Shown here: positions 24,606 to 35,015 of the stretch, piece by piece
Layout of the letters: the number at the start of each line of letters is the position of its first letter
Numbering within the stretch: position 1 is the first letter of the stretch
Origin: Isoetes taiwanensis
Taxonomy: Eukaryota > Streptophyta > Lycopodiopsida > Isoetales > Isoetaceae
DNA length: 64,000 nucleotides
Direction: 5' to 3'
NCBI GenBank assembly: GCA_021234155.1
Contig: JAJEKV010000036.1
Location: forward strand, 6,225,079 to 6,289,078
Position numbers and translations under genes: made by a program
The notes under the pieces: model-generated
Databases searched by the model: none
What the model was told of the DNA's origin: nothing
Seen by the model: only the letters and a program-made list of their open reading frames with translations

Positions 24606-25660
24606 TATAGAAAACTCAGCAGTTTAGATGTTGATAGAAGATATGCATTAATGGGCGATTGTTCGTTCCTCCCTGCTCATCAGCTTACTGCAGCGGCAAG
24701 CCGGCAAATTAAAATCTTACATTGAAAAATACACAATAGTAGGATTATATGCTAGAAGAAGGTCTTTTGGTCCCGCCGAGCAAAAGGACAAGGATTGCGA
24801 CCTGAGTCACGAGAATTCTGCAGTGGAAAATGTCGGACCATCTCGCTGGAAAAAAAAAAGACAGGGTTGGGGGCCGTGATCCTAGATAAATCCAAGACAA
24901 GTTGAAGTAACAAGTATTATTTAAAACCCAAAAGGGACAAACCGCCATAGCTCACCTCTCTAATCCAAACAAAAGTTTACAAAATCCTGCATGCCAGAGA
25001 CGACTTTGGTCCTCGGCCATGTCTTCATCTCTAACACCCATTGTCCGACACGTGCTGCAGCGGCGGCCTTCGAAAACCCCTTTGTTAAACCGACTGTCTC
25101 GATTAAATGCACAGATCGTGGAGTAGAATGTTGGTTTTTGTTTTCCCAGATTGAAAAGGAAAAGGCGTAGAAAACTAGATTCAATGATCAATCGAAGGAA
25201 AAAAGAATTCTGACGCATCAGATCGTACTGGGTCTAGAGCATGGCATGGATAGGTACGCCCAAAGTCTTGCAAATTCCAAGAATTAAATAAGGGTTTCGT
25301 TGCAAGATTATTAAAGAATAACAAAACGGATTTTTGGAAGGGGATTTTGTGCTAGGCTGTATATGAGACAGAACTGGCGGCCTCTTTTCCAGGGCTGGCT
25401 ATGGCAGAATTAGTTCACATGTAGCAAAAGATCAGAATAAAGACTTGGGCCTTCTTCAAAAATCGCAAGGCCCCTGCCACACTCAGAATCAGGAAAAGGC
25501 TTGGAGCTTCTTTTACACGGACATGCAGGGTTTATCACACACTCGTGATTTCTTCAGCTTTAGCTTCAAAAGCATTAGCTGTATGGATATGGGGCTGCCT
25601 GCCATATCCCATATCTCTGGATCTGCCTTGCACCCTAGCGCATTTTTGTGAAAGCATTTT
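22439..25660 (-). repeat. Inverted segmental duplication, copy B
   Basis: Partner of 16350-20845. Homology runs from the stop codons outward through all exons and introns, the upstream region (24606-25220) and an outer block at about 25500-25610. The arms flank a ~1.6-kb spacer. Because exon structure and open frames are kept in both arms, the duplication made two full genes rather than one gene and a remnant. Confidence 0.75.
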
Positions 25661-26400
25661 TGACCTAAAATTTTCCCCTCCATTTTTGTAGAATGTGGGA
25701 AATTCGTCAATGACGTGACCATGCCAAGTGCCACTTCAGAACACAGGCGCCACATTGACATTCATAAACATGTCATGCACATGCACAGTCACTCTTGAGG
25801 GTTCTCGAATCTTTGCCATGTAGGCTGCCATTGAGGTTCTTCTAGTGCCACATCAACATTCTTAGACATGTCTGCATGCATAGTCACTTTAGAAGGCTCT
25901 CGAATCTTTGCCACATAGGCCTTGGCATGCATGGATGCAATGGCAGCATCGAAATATATGTAACCCTCAAAACTTTGCCACATTCACACGTATACATTTC
26001 TAAACATAGGATAGATATCTAACCTATATCTATCTATCTAATATATTCTCATAGAGAGCTGCCTGACCGCTGATAATTGGAGCGATCCTGGCCATTAAAA
26101 TCTAGAAGGCAAAATCCAACGGTTGATGTTTAACCAAACAGTCCACGTCATCAAATCACCCTTGCCTTATAGGGTTGAACCTCTCCAAACCCCCTGCCAA
26201 CCACTAAAAGACAAGCATCGATTATATTAGATGTTGTTTTTATGTTTTTTTATATTGTTAAACCTACACCTTTTTAGATAACTTTAGTTAGAATGTTCTA
26301 CATAGTCTAGAGTGCACTACATTGTTCTCGAGATTCTAGAGTGCTCTAGAAATTTCTAAATAGTTCAATAACGTTCTTGAAAGTCTGGAAGGTTCTAGTA
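25661..26400. repeat. Intergenic DNA with a short direct duplication
   Basis: Text at about 25726-25830 and 25848-25922 shares GTGCCAC(A/T)TCA, ACATGTC..GCA..CAGTCACT, GGTTCTCGAATCTTTGCCA or its variant GGCTCTCG.., and TAGGC. This is a ~100-bp imperfect direct repeat. TATCTATCTATCTAATATAT at about 26023-26046 begins an AT-rich stretch followed by text reading like CCAACGGTTGATG. This resembles the 5' edge of some plant Helitrons, but nothing else supports that. No gene seen. Confidence 0.45.
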
Positions 26401-26405
26401 AGTTC

Positions 26406-26525
26406 AAGAATGAGCTTTTTTTTTTTTTTTTTTTTAAGTCAAGGATCTGTATTATATTCAAAGGATAAAACGTTTTCATACATACAGTTGAGCCCAGAGA
26501 TTTGATTGGTCAAAGAATGAGCTTT
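26406..26525 (-). mobile_element. Short poly(A) retroposon insertion with 13-bp target duplication
   Basis: The 13-mer AAGAATGAGCTTT occurs at 26406-26418 and again at 26513-26525. Between them lie a run of about 20 T and ~75 bp of sequence. This is what a minus-strand poly(A)-tailed retroposon (a very short LINE fragment or SINE-like copy) leaves behind. The ~75-bp body does not resemble a known family by eye. Confidence 0.65.
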
Positions 26526-27089
26526 GATTGGTCAATTAGCATGGATAAGCACCTCAACGTAAAATAGAAGTTGCTAAGAATAGTAAATTTTGAAAAGTTC
26601 CTAAAAAAATAACTAGCAGAACTGCAGGGTTGGGAAGAAGGCTAGGCATATGGATTTGTGTTCTCTTGTAGTAGGACAAGCTTGAGGTAAATAGTTGGAT
26701 GTGAAGTGGGAAGTAAAGAGAGATGGAGATATAAAGGTTTACGAAGGTGATGGAAAGGAGGATGAAGCATAAAATTGCAAAGTAGATTGGGAACTGAAAT
26801 GAAGGTTTCCATTCACCCTCTTGATGGAAGATTTGGTCTAACAATTCTAAATATCCAAAACCTCAAGGATAAACATTTGGGGTGCTTTTTTCAAATCTAC
26901 GCAATAGAAGATGGTTATTCTAATGAATGCCTGCATATCATACAACATTGATCAAGCTCTCACATTCCACCAAACTGCTGGAAATAGGCATATCGATATC
27001 AACTCTATACAGGTAAAATTAATTTGTTGGCATAGACTCAAAAAACAAAAGGCCCAATAATTAGCTATTGCCTTCCATACCATGCCACC

Positions 27090-27236
27090 AATACTTAGCA
27101 AGCCGATCAGATACTAGGTGGATGCTATCATTCTTCTCGTTGCAAAACCAGTTCCACCAAGTACTTAGCAAGCTGACTAGGCACTAAGTGGATGTTATCA
27201 TGTGCTATCATTCTTCTCATTGCAAAACCAATTCCG
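27090..27236. repeat. ~72-bp tandem duplication
   Basis: The unit with TACTTAGCAAGC..GAT..ACTA(G/A)GTGGATG.TATCA and TTCTTCTC(G/A)TTGCAAAACCA occurs twice in a row, at about 27090-27156 and 27159-27232. Confidence 0.7.
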
Positions 27237-27492
27237 CACAGAGGAATTATTTATCAAGAGTTAAAAAGAATGCTCCAACATCTTATGCTTATTATTGTTA
27301 AAGAAACCGTTGCACATACCATGGGTACATTGGTTTGTGCACTGTTCTCATTTTTCTCAACTGCGTTTTTTGCTTTGTCAATCACTGTAGCTTTTTGTAT
27401 CAGCAGTAACATCTTTCCATTTCCAATAATTTTTTATACCAAGCTCTACCAACAACCAAGCTCTACTAATTGTTTAATTCATGCATATAATG

Positions 27493-27720
27493 CTAATATA
27501 ATAATACTTGCCTAGCCTGTCCCTTTAACAAGTCCAAACCCTCTTCTTCTATTTCTGTTGCCTCGTTGGTTGAATAACAGACCCTATTTTTCTCTGCTAG
27601 AATATGAAAAAGATCATCCAAGGGTAGATATTCTGCTGCCGGCAATCTCATCAACATGGTTATGCAAGCAGACTTGTATTGTCTTAATTTTGCAAGAAGC
27701 TGCAATGCCTCTGTAACTCT
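27493..27720 (-). other. Coding-like minus-strand stretch of unknown identity
   Basis: A 70-codon frame at 27705-27493 reads like real protein (LQLLAKLRQYKS, MLMRLPAAEYLPLDDLFHIL, then an acidic TEIEEEG stretch). It continues upstream without stop for a few residues (SSRVTEA). I do not recognise the family. The 5' half of this stretch (from 27646) is inside the tandem host duplication and recurs near 59200, where the frame ends soon after. It may be an exon fragment of a host gene. Confidence 0.3.
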
Positions 27721-28499
27721 TGAAGACGCTTGTTGAAAAAACCTTATTACGTCATTGTGCTGAATGTGGATCTTTTTTTATTTTGAAGCTCCAGGGCAAG
27801 TGTCAGTAGAAATCATCCATCTTGTGCACAATCTGGATCCTCTCTTGTCCAACAGCCGAATGAACTCAATCCTGACACTTCTAGAATAAGTACCAATTCA
27901 ATAAGGTTAAGATAGTACATGCAAGCAATTCATGAATGGTTTTCAAACCAATATTAACCTATTGTATAACAGGATCTGACGTAATAGATTGCACGAACTT
28001 GTAGGACTTTTACCTATGAAATACCTACTTCTAGACAAATAGCTCATTGCACATTTAATTAACGGCTGCTTGCAATCAACGAGCCTGTCATTGCCACACT
28101 ATAAGGACCTTCCTTGATAAGATACATACGAGTTCAATATAATTCAGATGCTATACAAGGCAAATAAGCTGCCATATATCAATTGTCTCTCAAACCTCTC
28201 TATCTATCTATCTCAGAACTTCTGTTCACCTTGTTTATTTGCTCAGTATTCAAGTAAATAGTAATCATGAGCATGTTCGCAAGACGATAACGATTGAATA
28301 TTTCTCTGTGCAATATATACATAAGGTAGAGCTCTAGCCAACTCATGTAATAATTAGCTATGGCTTGTATCTGGCCACAACAGATAACAAACTCCATAAA
28401 AAATCCACATGAATAGTTCATGTTCTTTCAAATATCCCTGAAACCTTCACGTGCTATGCTTTCCTTATAGTTATATTAGCCATTTATACATATCAACAT
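27646..28499. repeat. Host tandem-duplication unit, first copy (left part)
   Basis: This segment is about 95% the same as 59192-60067. It ends in the 5-bp word AACAT (28495-28499), immediately before the 5' LTR of the Copia element. The rest of the unit resumes after the 3' LTR at 59116-59191. So the first copy of a ~0.93-kb tandem unit was split by the Copia insertion. Confidence 0.9.
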
Positions 28500-29034
28500 T
28501 GTTGTTATTCATGTCATGATAGAAGCAAGGTTCAATGGTTTAACCTTGCTAAATGCCCTAGTGAAAGCATAAGGTTAAATGGTTGAAATGGTTCAATGGT
28601 TGAATCATTTAAAGGGGTCGAATTAATATTAAACCTTATAAGGCCTAAGCTTAAATATATTGCCATGTTTATCTCGTAAGCTGGCCTCGAATATTCCGAG
28701 CCAGCACAACTGTAAATCCGATCGGTCCTGCTAGACCGACGGATCCCTGTGTTCATATCTTGTGATCAGAGTATGATCCGGCATCTTCTGGTGCTGGATC
28801 TGATCAAATAAAAAGTGCAAGGTTGGAGTCTGAATGGAAAATATTTGAGTCAAAGAATGAACAGTAGCATGGTCAATACCATTGCTACAGTGTTTCATTA
28901 TAGTTTCAATGACGTTTGACATTATATTATTCAATGGTCTAATCTATGTTAAGTGCTGGTCTAGTTAAATGTTTAACTAGTTGAATATTGCTTGGAATAT
29001 TATGATCAACTAACTAGTGATCATTTCAACTTCA
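28500..29034 (+). repeat. Copia 5' LTR
   Basis: 535 bp, starting TGTTGTTATTCATGTC and ending TTCAACTTCA. It is matched almost completely by 56464-56899 plus 59003-59115. It contains an internal inverted pair around CGGTCCTGCTAGACCGACGG (28725-28744). Confidence 0.95.
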
Positions 29035-29036
29035 TC

Positions 29037-29048
29037 TGGTATCAGAGC
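29037..29048 (+). other. Copia primer-binding site
   Basis: TGGTATCAGAGC begins two bases after the 5' LTR. It is complementary to the 3' end of plant initiator methionine tRNA, the usual primer of plant Copia elements. Confidence 0.9.
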
Positions 29049-29057
29049 AGATTCATA

Positions 29058-29656
29058 ATGGCTAGCAGACTGGGAGCAACACTTCTAAGTGGCATTGATG
29101 TATACAAAGGAGGCTCTGGATTCCAAGTTTGGAAGGAGAAGATTGAAGAAGTATTGTGAGTAGAAGGATTGTGGGAAATTATAGAAGAAGAAGATCATGG
29201 CCCTGTTATCAGTCCAACCAATAGCAGAGGTAAAACTTATGCTAGTGTAGCAGCATCAGGTACTACTGGAAGTCTAGCCAAAGATGCAGGTGGAGGATCT
29301 AGCTCCACAGAGGTGACAAGTGCTTCACCAGATGCCTTATAAGGCAAAAATTCTGGAAGCAAAGGCAGTCATAAAAAGTAAACTAAGCTCTAGTATTCTG
29401 TTAAGAATGAGGGGATTATCCCCAAAGGAAATGTGATCTTATTTATTGAAGGCTTATCAGGTTAAAACTTCCTCTCAATTGGATGTCTTACACAAGGAAT
29501 TGAGAGAGTTGAAGTATAAAGAAGGAGAAGATATTAAGGATTTCTTTGAAAAGTTTGATAATGTCATTGCTGACCTTACTGCTGCAGGGGTGCCTATAAC
29601 AAATGAGTATCAAGTTCTATCATGGGCTAGAGCCTTTTCAAAATACAGGAACTTGT
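29058..29656 (+). pseudogene. Copia gag, N-terminal part
   Basis: The frame starts at ATG 29058, ten bases after the primer-binding site (MASRLGATLL..GSGFQVWKEKIEE, the usual N-terminal part of Copia gag). It is broken by several in-frame stops (near 29157, 29339 and 29382). The stretch 29446-29656 reads well (LHKELRELKYKEGEDIKDFF..), matching the UBN2/retrotrans_gag core. It is cut by the CACTA insertion at 29656 and resumes in the same frame at 39916 or with the target duplicate at 39913. Confidence 0.85.
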
Positions 29657-29689
29657 CACTACAAGAGGATAGCCATTTATCGTCACTTT

Positions 29690-30480
29690 AATATCACTTA
29701 AAATCTTAAAAAACATGGAGTGATATTAATAGTGATATTTCATGTATGGTGACACTATTAATGACGAAAATTGTATCACCTATAGTATCATCAATATTGT
29801 CAGAAATATGGTCAAAGTTTATATCAGTTTTGATAGATGATGATATATGTGTTGTTACTGGCATCAACAGTAGTATCACATATTTCATCATTCGTACTAT
29901 CAGCAAATACTCTAATTGTAGAAATGACTATATAAGTGATGCTACTTATGTCAGTTATAATATCACCCATAGCATCACGACTTATATCATATATACTATC
30001 GAACATTATATCAATATAAACAAATGATGCTATGTGTGTTGCCCATTGTACCATGTATAATATCACATCTTATATCACCCTTACTATCAATAGTTATTCT
30101 AATTGTGATAATGGTGATATAAGTGTTGAACTTATGTCAACTATAGTATTATAGGCAATACCACTTGTTTCTTAGACTATTGTGTCATTATCTAGAATTA
30201 ACACTATAGGTGTCTCTATGAAAGGCATACGTTGCATCAATAGTTAAGTCAACATTACTTAGTGATATTGTTAATTTCGTATTACTTATAGTATCATGAG
30301 ATTCACCTAAATTCATTGTATCTATGTCACTATGCTAATAACATCACATTAGGAGCAAAATATTGTTACTGTGACTCAATAACATTTTAGGTTGATATAT
30401 TTGTTGACATCTACTACATGCATATGTAGAAGCGAATGTGTCATTCATGGCATAGATATTGATGTTTCCCATTGGATCAT
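29690..30480. repeat. CACTA left subterminal repeats
   Basis: Dense short repeats with TATCAC, GATGATAT, ATAGTATCA and GTGATATT words in both orientations. Such subterminal arrays are where CACTA proteins bind. The matching right-hand array is at about 39260-39890 (GATGATATAATAGATGATG, ATGGATGACGTTATAGATGA). Confidence 0.7.
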
Positions 30481-30608
30481 GCGGATACAATTTAAAAGCA
30501 TAAGTAATAGCTTAAGATGTCCATAAATGAGCATGAATATACGTATTAAAGAGTGCTCGCAGACAAAGTACACACTGATATCCATACAGAAAAAGAAAAA
30601 GAAAGATC

Positions 30609-33600
30609 CTATAAAGGAGAACTTCCAAGTGGAACTTCCCTTAGATCATGGGCAATATCCTCTAGTTCATCATCACCAAGCTCTAGATGCAATACATGTC
30701 GAGGCTCATTACCAATTTCCTCATTTTCATCCAGATCATAATCTAGGATATTCTGATTTAGCATCTCCATTGTTGGACAAAACGGATTTTCAATTGGATC
30801 GCAACCATCACTTGAATCAATGCCTTCTACTTGATCACCTACCATTTGATTGATTTCATATTGTGCAATGTCAATTCCCTCAAGTAAAAGGGTTCCATCA
30901 GCCTCAGAAGATGCCAAGTCCAAAGTAGAAGGATCAATCATGCGCCGAGATCTAGGCATCGCATGAATCACGATCCACCAATTAGTATCACTTTGATTTT
31001 TGTGAAAGAAAACTTGCTCAACTTGTTTAGGATAAACAAATGGCTCGTCCATTTCCCTTAAGAATTGAGTAGAGTTAACCTCATAAAAACCTGATGGATG
31101 TTGCCTCATTGTGCGGTTTCTGCCCCGATAACATGCTTTGAACCACTTTGCCTTTAACACATTGACTTTGAAGGATCGAAAATCCACTTCAATGATATCT
31201 GTTATTTGACCAACATAATTGAGATCACCTTCTAGTGGTTGGTTGTCTCTCATAGATGCTTGACTTTTTTGCTCAAAGCATGCTGCAATACCACTATCAA
31301 ATGTAACTCTACTTTTGTCAGTGCTCATGACTCGGAAATGTTGTCCATATGCCCACATTGATGTATAGAATCTTGCCTGCAAAAATAATAGCAAAACATA
31401 AATTGTGCTAAAATGAAAACTGCAATAATGTATAAAGTGCAATAACCACTCTCGTGGCATTATTTCTGGCAATATTTCAAGACCTTCTGAGGTTCTTGAA
31501 CGTTTTCCACGTCTTGGCGTCCTTCCTAATCCATGACTCCTTCTAGCTTCCTCTCTTTCCTTACGTGCAACTTCATATTTTTCTCTCCATGTATCCAAGC
31601 TATCACAGTTAGCTATTACCCACTTGTTTATCTCCAAGTACATTTCTGAACTAAGTCTTCGCTCCACACCAATGCCTTCAAGAACCTCTCCTATATCTTC
31701 TACACATTGTTCTTTCTCCCATATACGTGGAGCATCAGCATCTATTGATGTTGTTGCATCACTCATAAAGAAAAGAATCTCTTGCACGAAATGTCCTTCA
31801 GCCATGCATGCTTCTGGTCTAGCCATTTGACGAACAAAGCCTTTCAAGACTTTCATATATCGTTCCAAAAAAAACATCCAATGACCAGGAGCCGGTCCAA
31901 CCAAACGGATTTCTTCAGGAATATGTACTAGAAGATGCAACTGGAGATCGAACAAGCTAGTAGGAAACTCTCGCTCTAATATGCACAATAATTCTGCAAC
32001 TTCAACCTCCATCGTTGATATTTCAGAGGCATTGATTTCTTTTAATGATGCCCATCTTTATAATAAAAGTAAAAAAAAATTAAAATTGTTCTATGTAATA
32101 AATTACGAAAGAGAATACAAAGTTTATGATAATACGTACCTTGCAAATTTGCCTAGTCGATAAATTGCATCCTGAATTCTTGGTGTCAAGCAATTATCTA
32201 TTGCACATGGTAGAAGATGCTAGACAAAAGAGCATGTATATATAAGCAAATGAAAATGAGGAATTTAGAAATAGATCTATGTTTTACCTGTAGGAACTTG
32301 TGCCAATCATGCGACTTCAAACCACTAAGTTCGCCATCTTTAGTAAATGTCCGACGAATGGAGGCACTATAGCCTGTTGGTGTTCTCATGTTCGATATCA
32401 CTTGCTTGACTTGTTTTTGCTCTTGTTTGGTAAGAACCCAAGGTGCATCCCTGCACTTTCCATTATCCAATGGCCATTGTGGCATGATATTTAGCTCCTT
32501 TAAGTCATTCCTACTTCCCAAAGTATCACACTCCCCTGTTAAGTGTCTCCAAATTGAATGCCCAACATTTTTGAAGATATGCATGGGGTCAAGCAAGTGT
32601 GCAATTTTTAGGTCTGGCCAATACTCGAGACGGTAAAAAATGGAGAGTCTTTTCATGCCAGGAGGTGGAGTGACCAAACTATCATCAAACATGTTTTGGG
32701 ACCTACATGCATCTTTCCATGTACACAGCCAATCCATAGGAGTCCTTCTTTTTGGTTTCTCAATAGATACATTGCCACGCATATGGTGTGTTGGAGGCAA
32801 AAATTGCTTATGGCCACGATATATTTGCTTGTGCAGATGTTTTGAGCGGTAAGATGATAAATTAGCTCCACATGATGGGCATCCATGATACCCACTTGTT
32901 TGTAAACCTATGCATTAAACATAAGAATAAGTGTCTACACTCATATATATACTTTCAAAATTGTGTATGCACCTGATGCAACACTTAATCCTGGGTAGTC
33001 ATGAATAGTGAAACAACATATAGCACGAAAAGTAAAGACATGAGGTGACCTTTCCACATCATACATATTAATCCCCTTCCAAAGTACTTGCAACTCTTCT
33101 ATAAGTGGCTCTAGATACACATCCATATTCCTTACTTGATATTTACCTATATAACAAAATTATTAGAACACAATAGAAAATAATCCATGGCAAAAGAAAA
33201 ATACATACCTGGAACAATAAGTGTTAGCATAAGATGCCCTGTTTTTTATGCAAGCCAAGGAGGGATATTGTAATTCACCACCACAACAGGCCATACACTA
33301 TGACTAGATGATCTCTGACCAAATGGACAAGTACCATCTAATCCTATGGCAAGACGTAGGTTCCTTGGTTCTTCTTTAAATACTGGCCACTTATCCTCAA
33401 TGTGTTTCATTGCTTCACCATCCATCGTGAGCGTAAAAATGCCATCGTACTACTACGATGCTTTGAGTGAAATTCCATAAGTGCACTAAGCGATGGGCAG
33501 CGGAATATCCTTTGCAACCTTGGTATCAATGGCATGTGACGCAACACTTTCCTTGGAACTTTTGCTGTTCTCATCTTGGTATCATATCTCGGCTCATTGC

Positions 33601-34823
33601 ATTTTGGGCACATGTTCAAGTTTTCGTATTCATTGCGATAAAGGACACAATCATTCAAACATGCATGAATGGAATTATATTCCAAACCCAATTCTTGCAA
33701 GCATGCAATTGCTTCTCTTCTATTCTTTGGAAGGCAATGACCTTCAGGTAAGATATCCCCCAATAAGCTGCAAATCAACATATATTAATCAACTATTTAT
33801 AGAAACTGAATGGAAGTTTTTTCTTACCTGAACAGTTGTGAAACACTATTGTTGCTCCATCCACACTTATGTTGGAGATTTATTATTAGAAGACATGTTG
33901 CTAACCGCGAGATTTTGGAATTTGGATACAATGGCTTACATGCCTCCGTATTCAAGGACATTGCCATCCCTGATATTTCCTCATTGTTTACTGTTGAGTT
34001 GGCTTGGTTTGCAACCAGCCTACATTTGTTGGAAAGAACCGGTCAATGACATCTCGTAGACCGGGCCCGGAGAAAAATCTTCAGGTAAGGAAGCATCGAA
34101 TCCCTATTGTTAGGCACATTAAACACCCATTATTATAAACAAGTAAACAAGCCTTGCAATTTATATGGTTACCTCAACTCCATCAAGGTTTGCTCGCCTT
34201 GCGCCCATGCTTGGAGTGGGTGCGTCCGTACACCATCCATTTGATAATCTATGTTGCTCTCGGATGTCAAAGGTCAATTGCTTACTGCCAACACATTTTG
34301 TACACCAACAAAGTGCCTTCTCGTCAAAAACCTTATCATTTGGGTCACTTTCATAATATGATGATGAAGATGAGTTGCGCCTACAATAATTAGAGGAATT
34401 TTAGAATGCAATTTATGTAAGGAATTTTCAAGTTTAACCTACATTGGTCTAAGAAATTTTAGATTGTAACTTTGCATAAAGAATTTCTAACTTCGTCTAA
34501 GTAATATTACAACTCCTAAGACTACATGCTCAATCCGGATAAAAATTATACATCTAAGTGATACATATAAACAAATTTGCGTGCTCAAATCTAGAATCTA
34601 TTGGAGTGTGAAGGGCAGTCTCCAAGTCTAATTGCTATTGCAAAAAATTACTCTCATAGCTTAATCCTACATAACGAATAACAATTAAGGAAAAAAAAAA
34701 CATTAGGGCTTACCTCCTTGCATTAACTCGTCGATGTCTTCGTGTGCGTCGTCGGCCAGCTGACATTGAAGATGAAGACCAGGGTTTAGGGCTTTCGCCT
34801 GAAGATGGACTCCGGGAGCTCAT
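30609..34823 (-). pseudogene. TNP2-type CACTA transposase, spliced, broken
   Basis: Read on the minus strand. Exon 1 (34823-34714) is Ser/Arg-rich. Exon 2 (34380-34173) has ALCWCTKCVGSKQ, like the transposase-associated domain. An exon ending at 33828 has INLQHKCGWSNNSVSQLF, and from 33767 comes the TNP2 core (LPEGHCLPKNRREA, ACLNDCVLYRNEYENL..C, VPRKVLRHMPLIPRLQRIF). 33126-32941 has YLEPLIEELQVLWKGINMYD, 32895-32289 GCPSCGANLS and LLDPMHIFKNVG, and 32012-30609 the DUF4218 part (FPTSLFDLQLHLLVHIPEE) and DUF4216 part (VNVLKAKWFKACYRG, MDEPFVYPKQVEQVFF). A frameshift near 33435 and an in-frame TAA near 33253 disable it. TNP2 proteins cut the element ends. Confidence 0.88.
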
Positions 34824-35015
34824 CGCAGTAGTGGCTGCAGATTGCTCAAGATTTTGGCTTTAATTTGCAACAGCAGGAAATCACGGTCGATTGCAGGAAG
34901 CCGTTAGACGGTGGCAAATTTTATGGCCAAATCATCGGGCTCCAAAATGCAAGTTCGTATCATTTTAGCACTATTTCAGCCCTGTTGCAGAGTTCATTTA
35001 GCTGCTCTAGCAGAA
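34714..35015. promoter_or_regulatory. Divergent promoter region of the CACTA element
   Basis: The transposase start (34823, minus) and the start of the second gene (ATG 35015, plus) lie 191 bp apart, so both must be driven from this interval. No clear TATA box is seen; I infer a shared bidirectional promoter. Confidence 0.4.

Noticed and set aside
26020-26160. Possible Helitron 5' end
   Set aside because: Only a vague TCTATCTATCTAATATAT resemblance; no CTRR terminus, 3' hairpin or RepHel coding was found.
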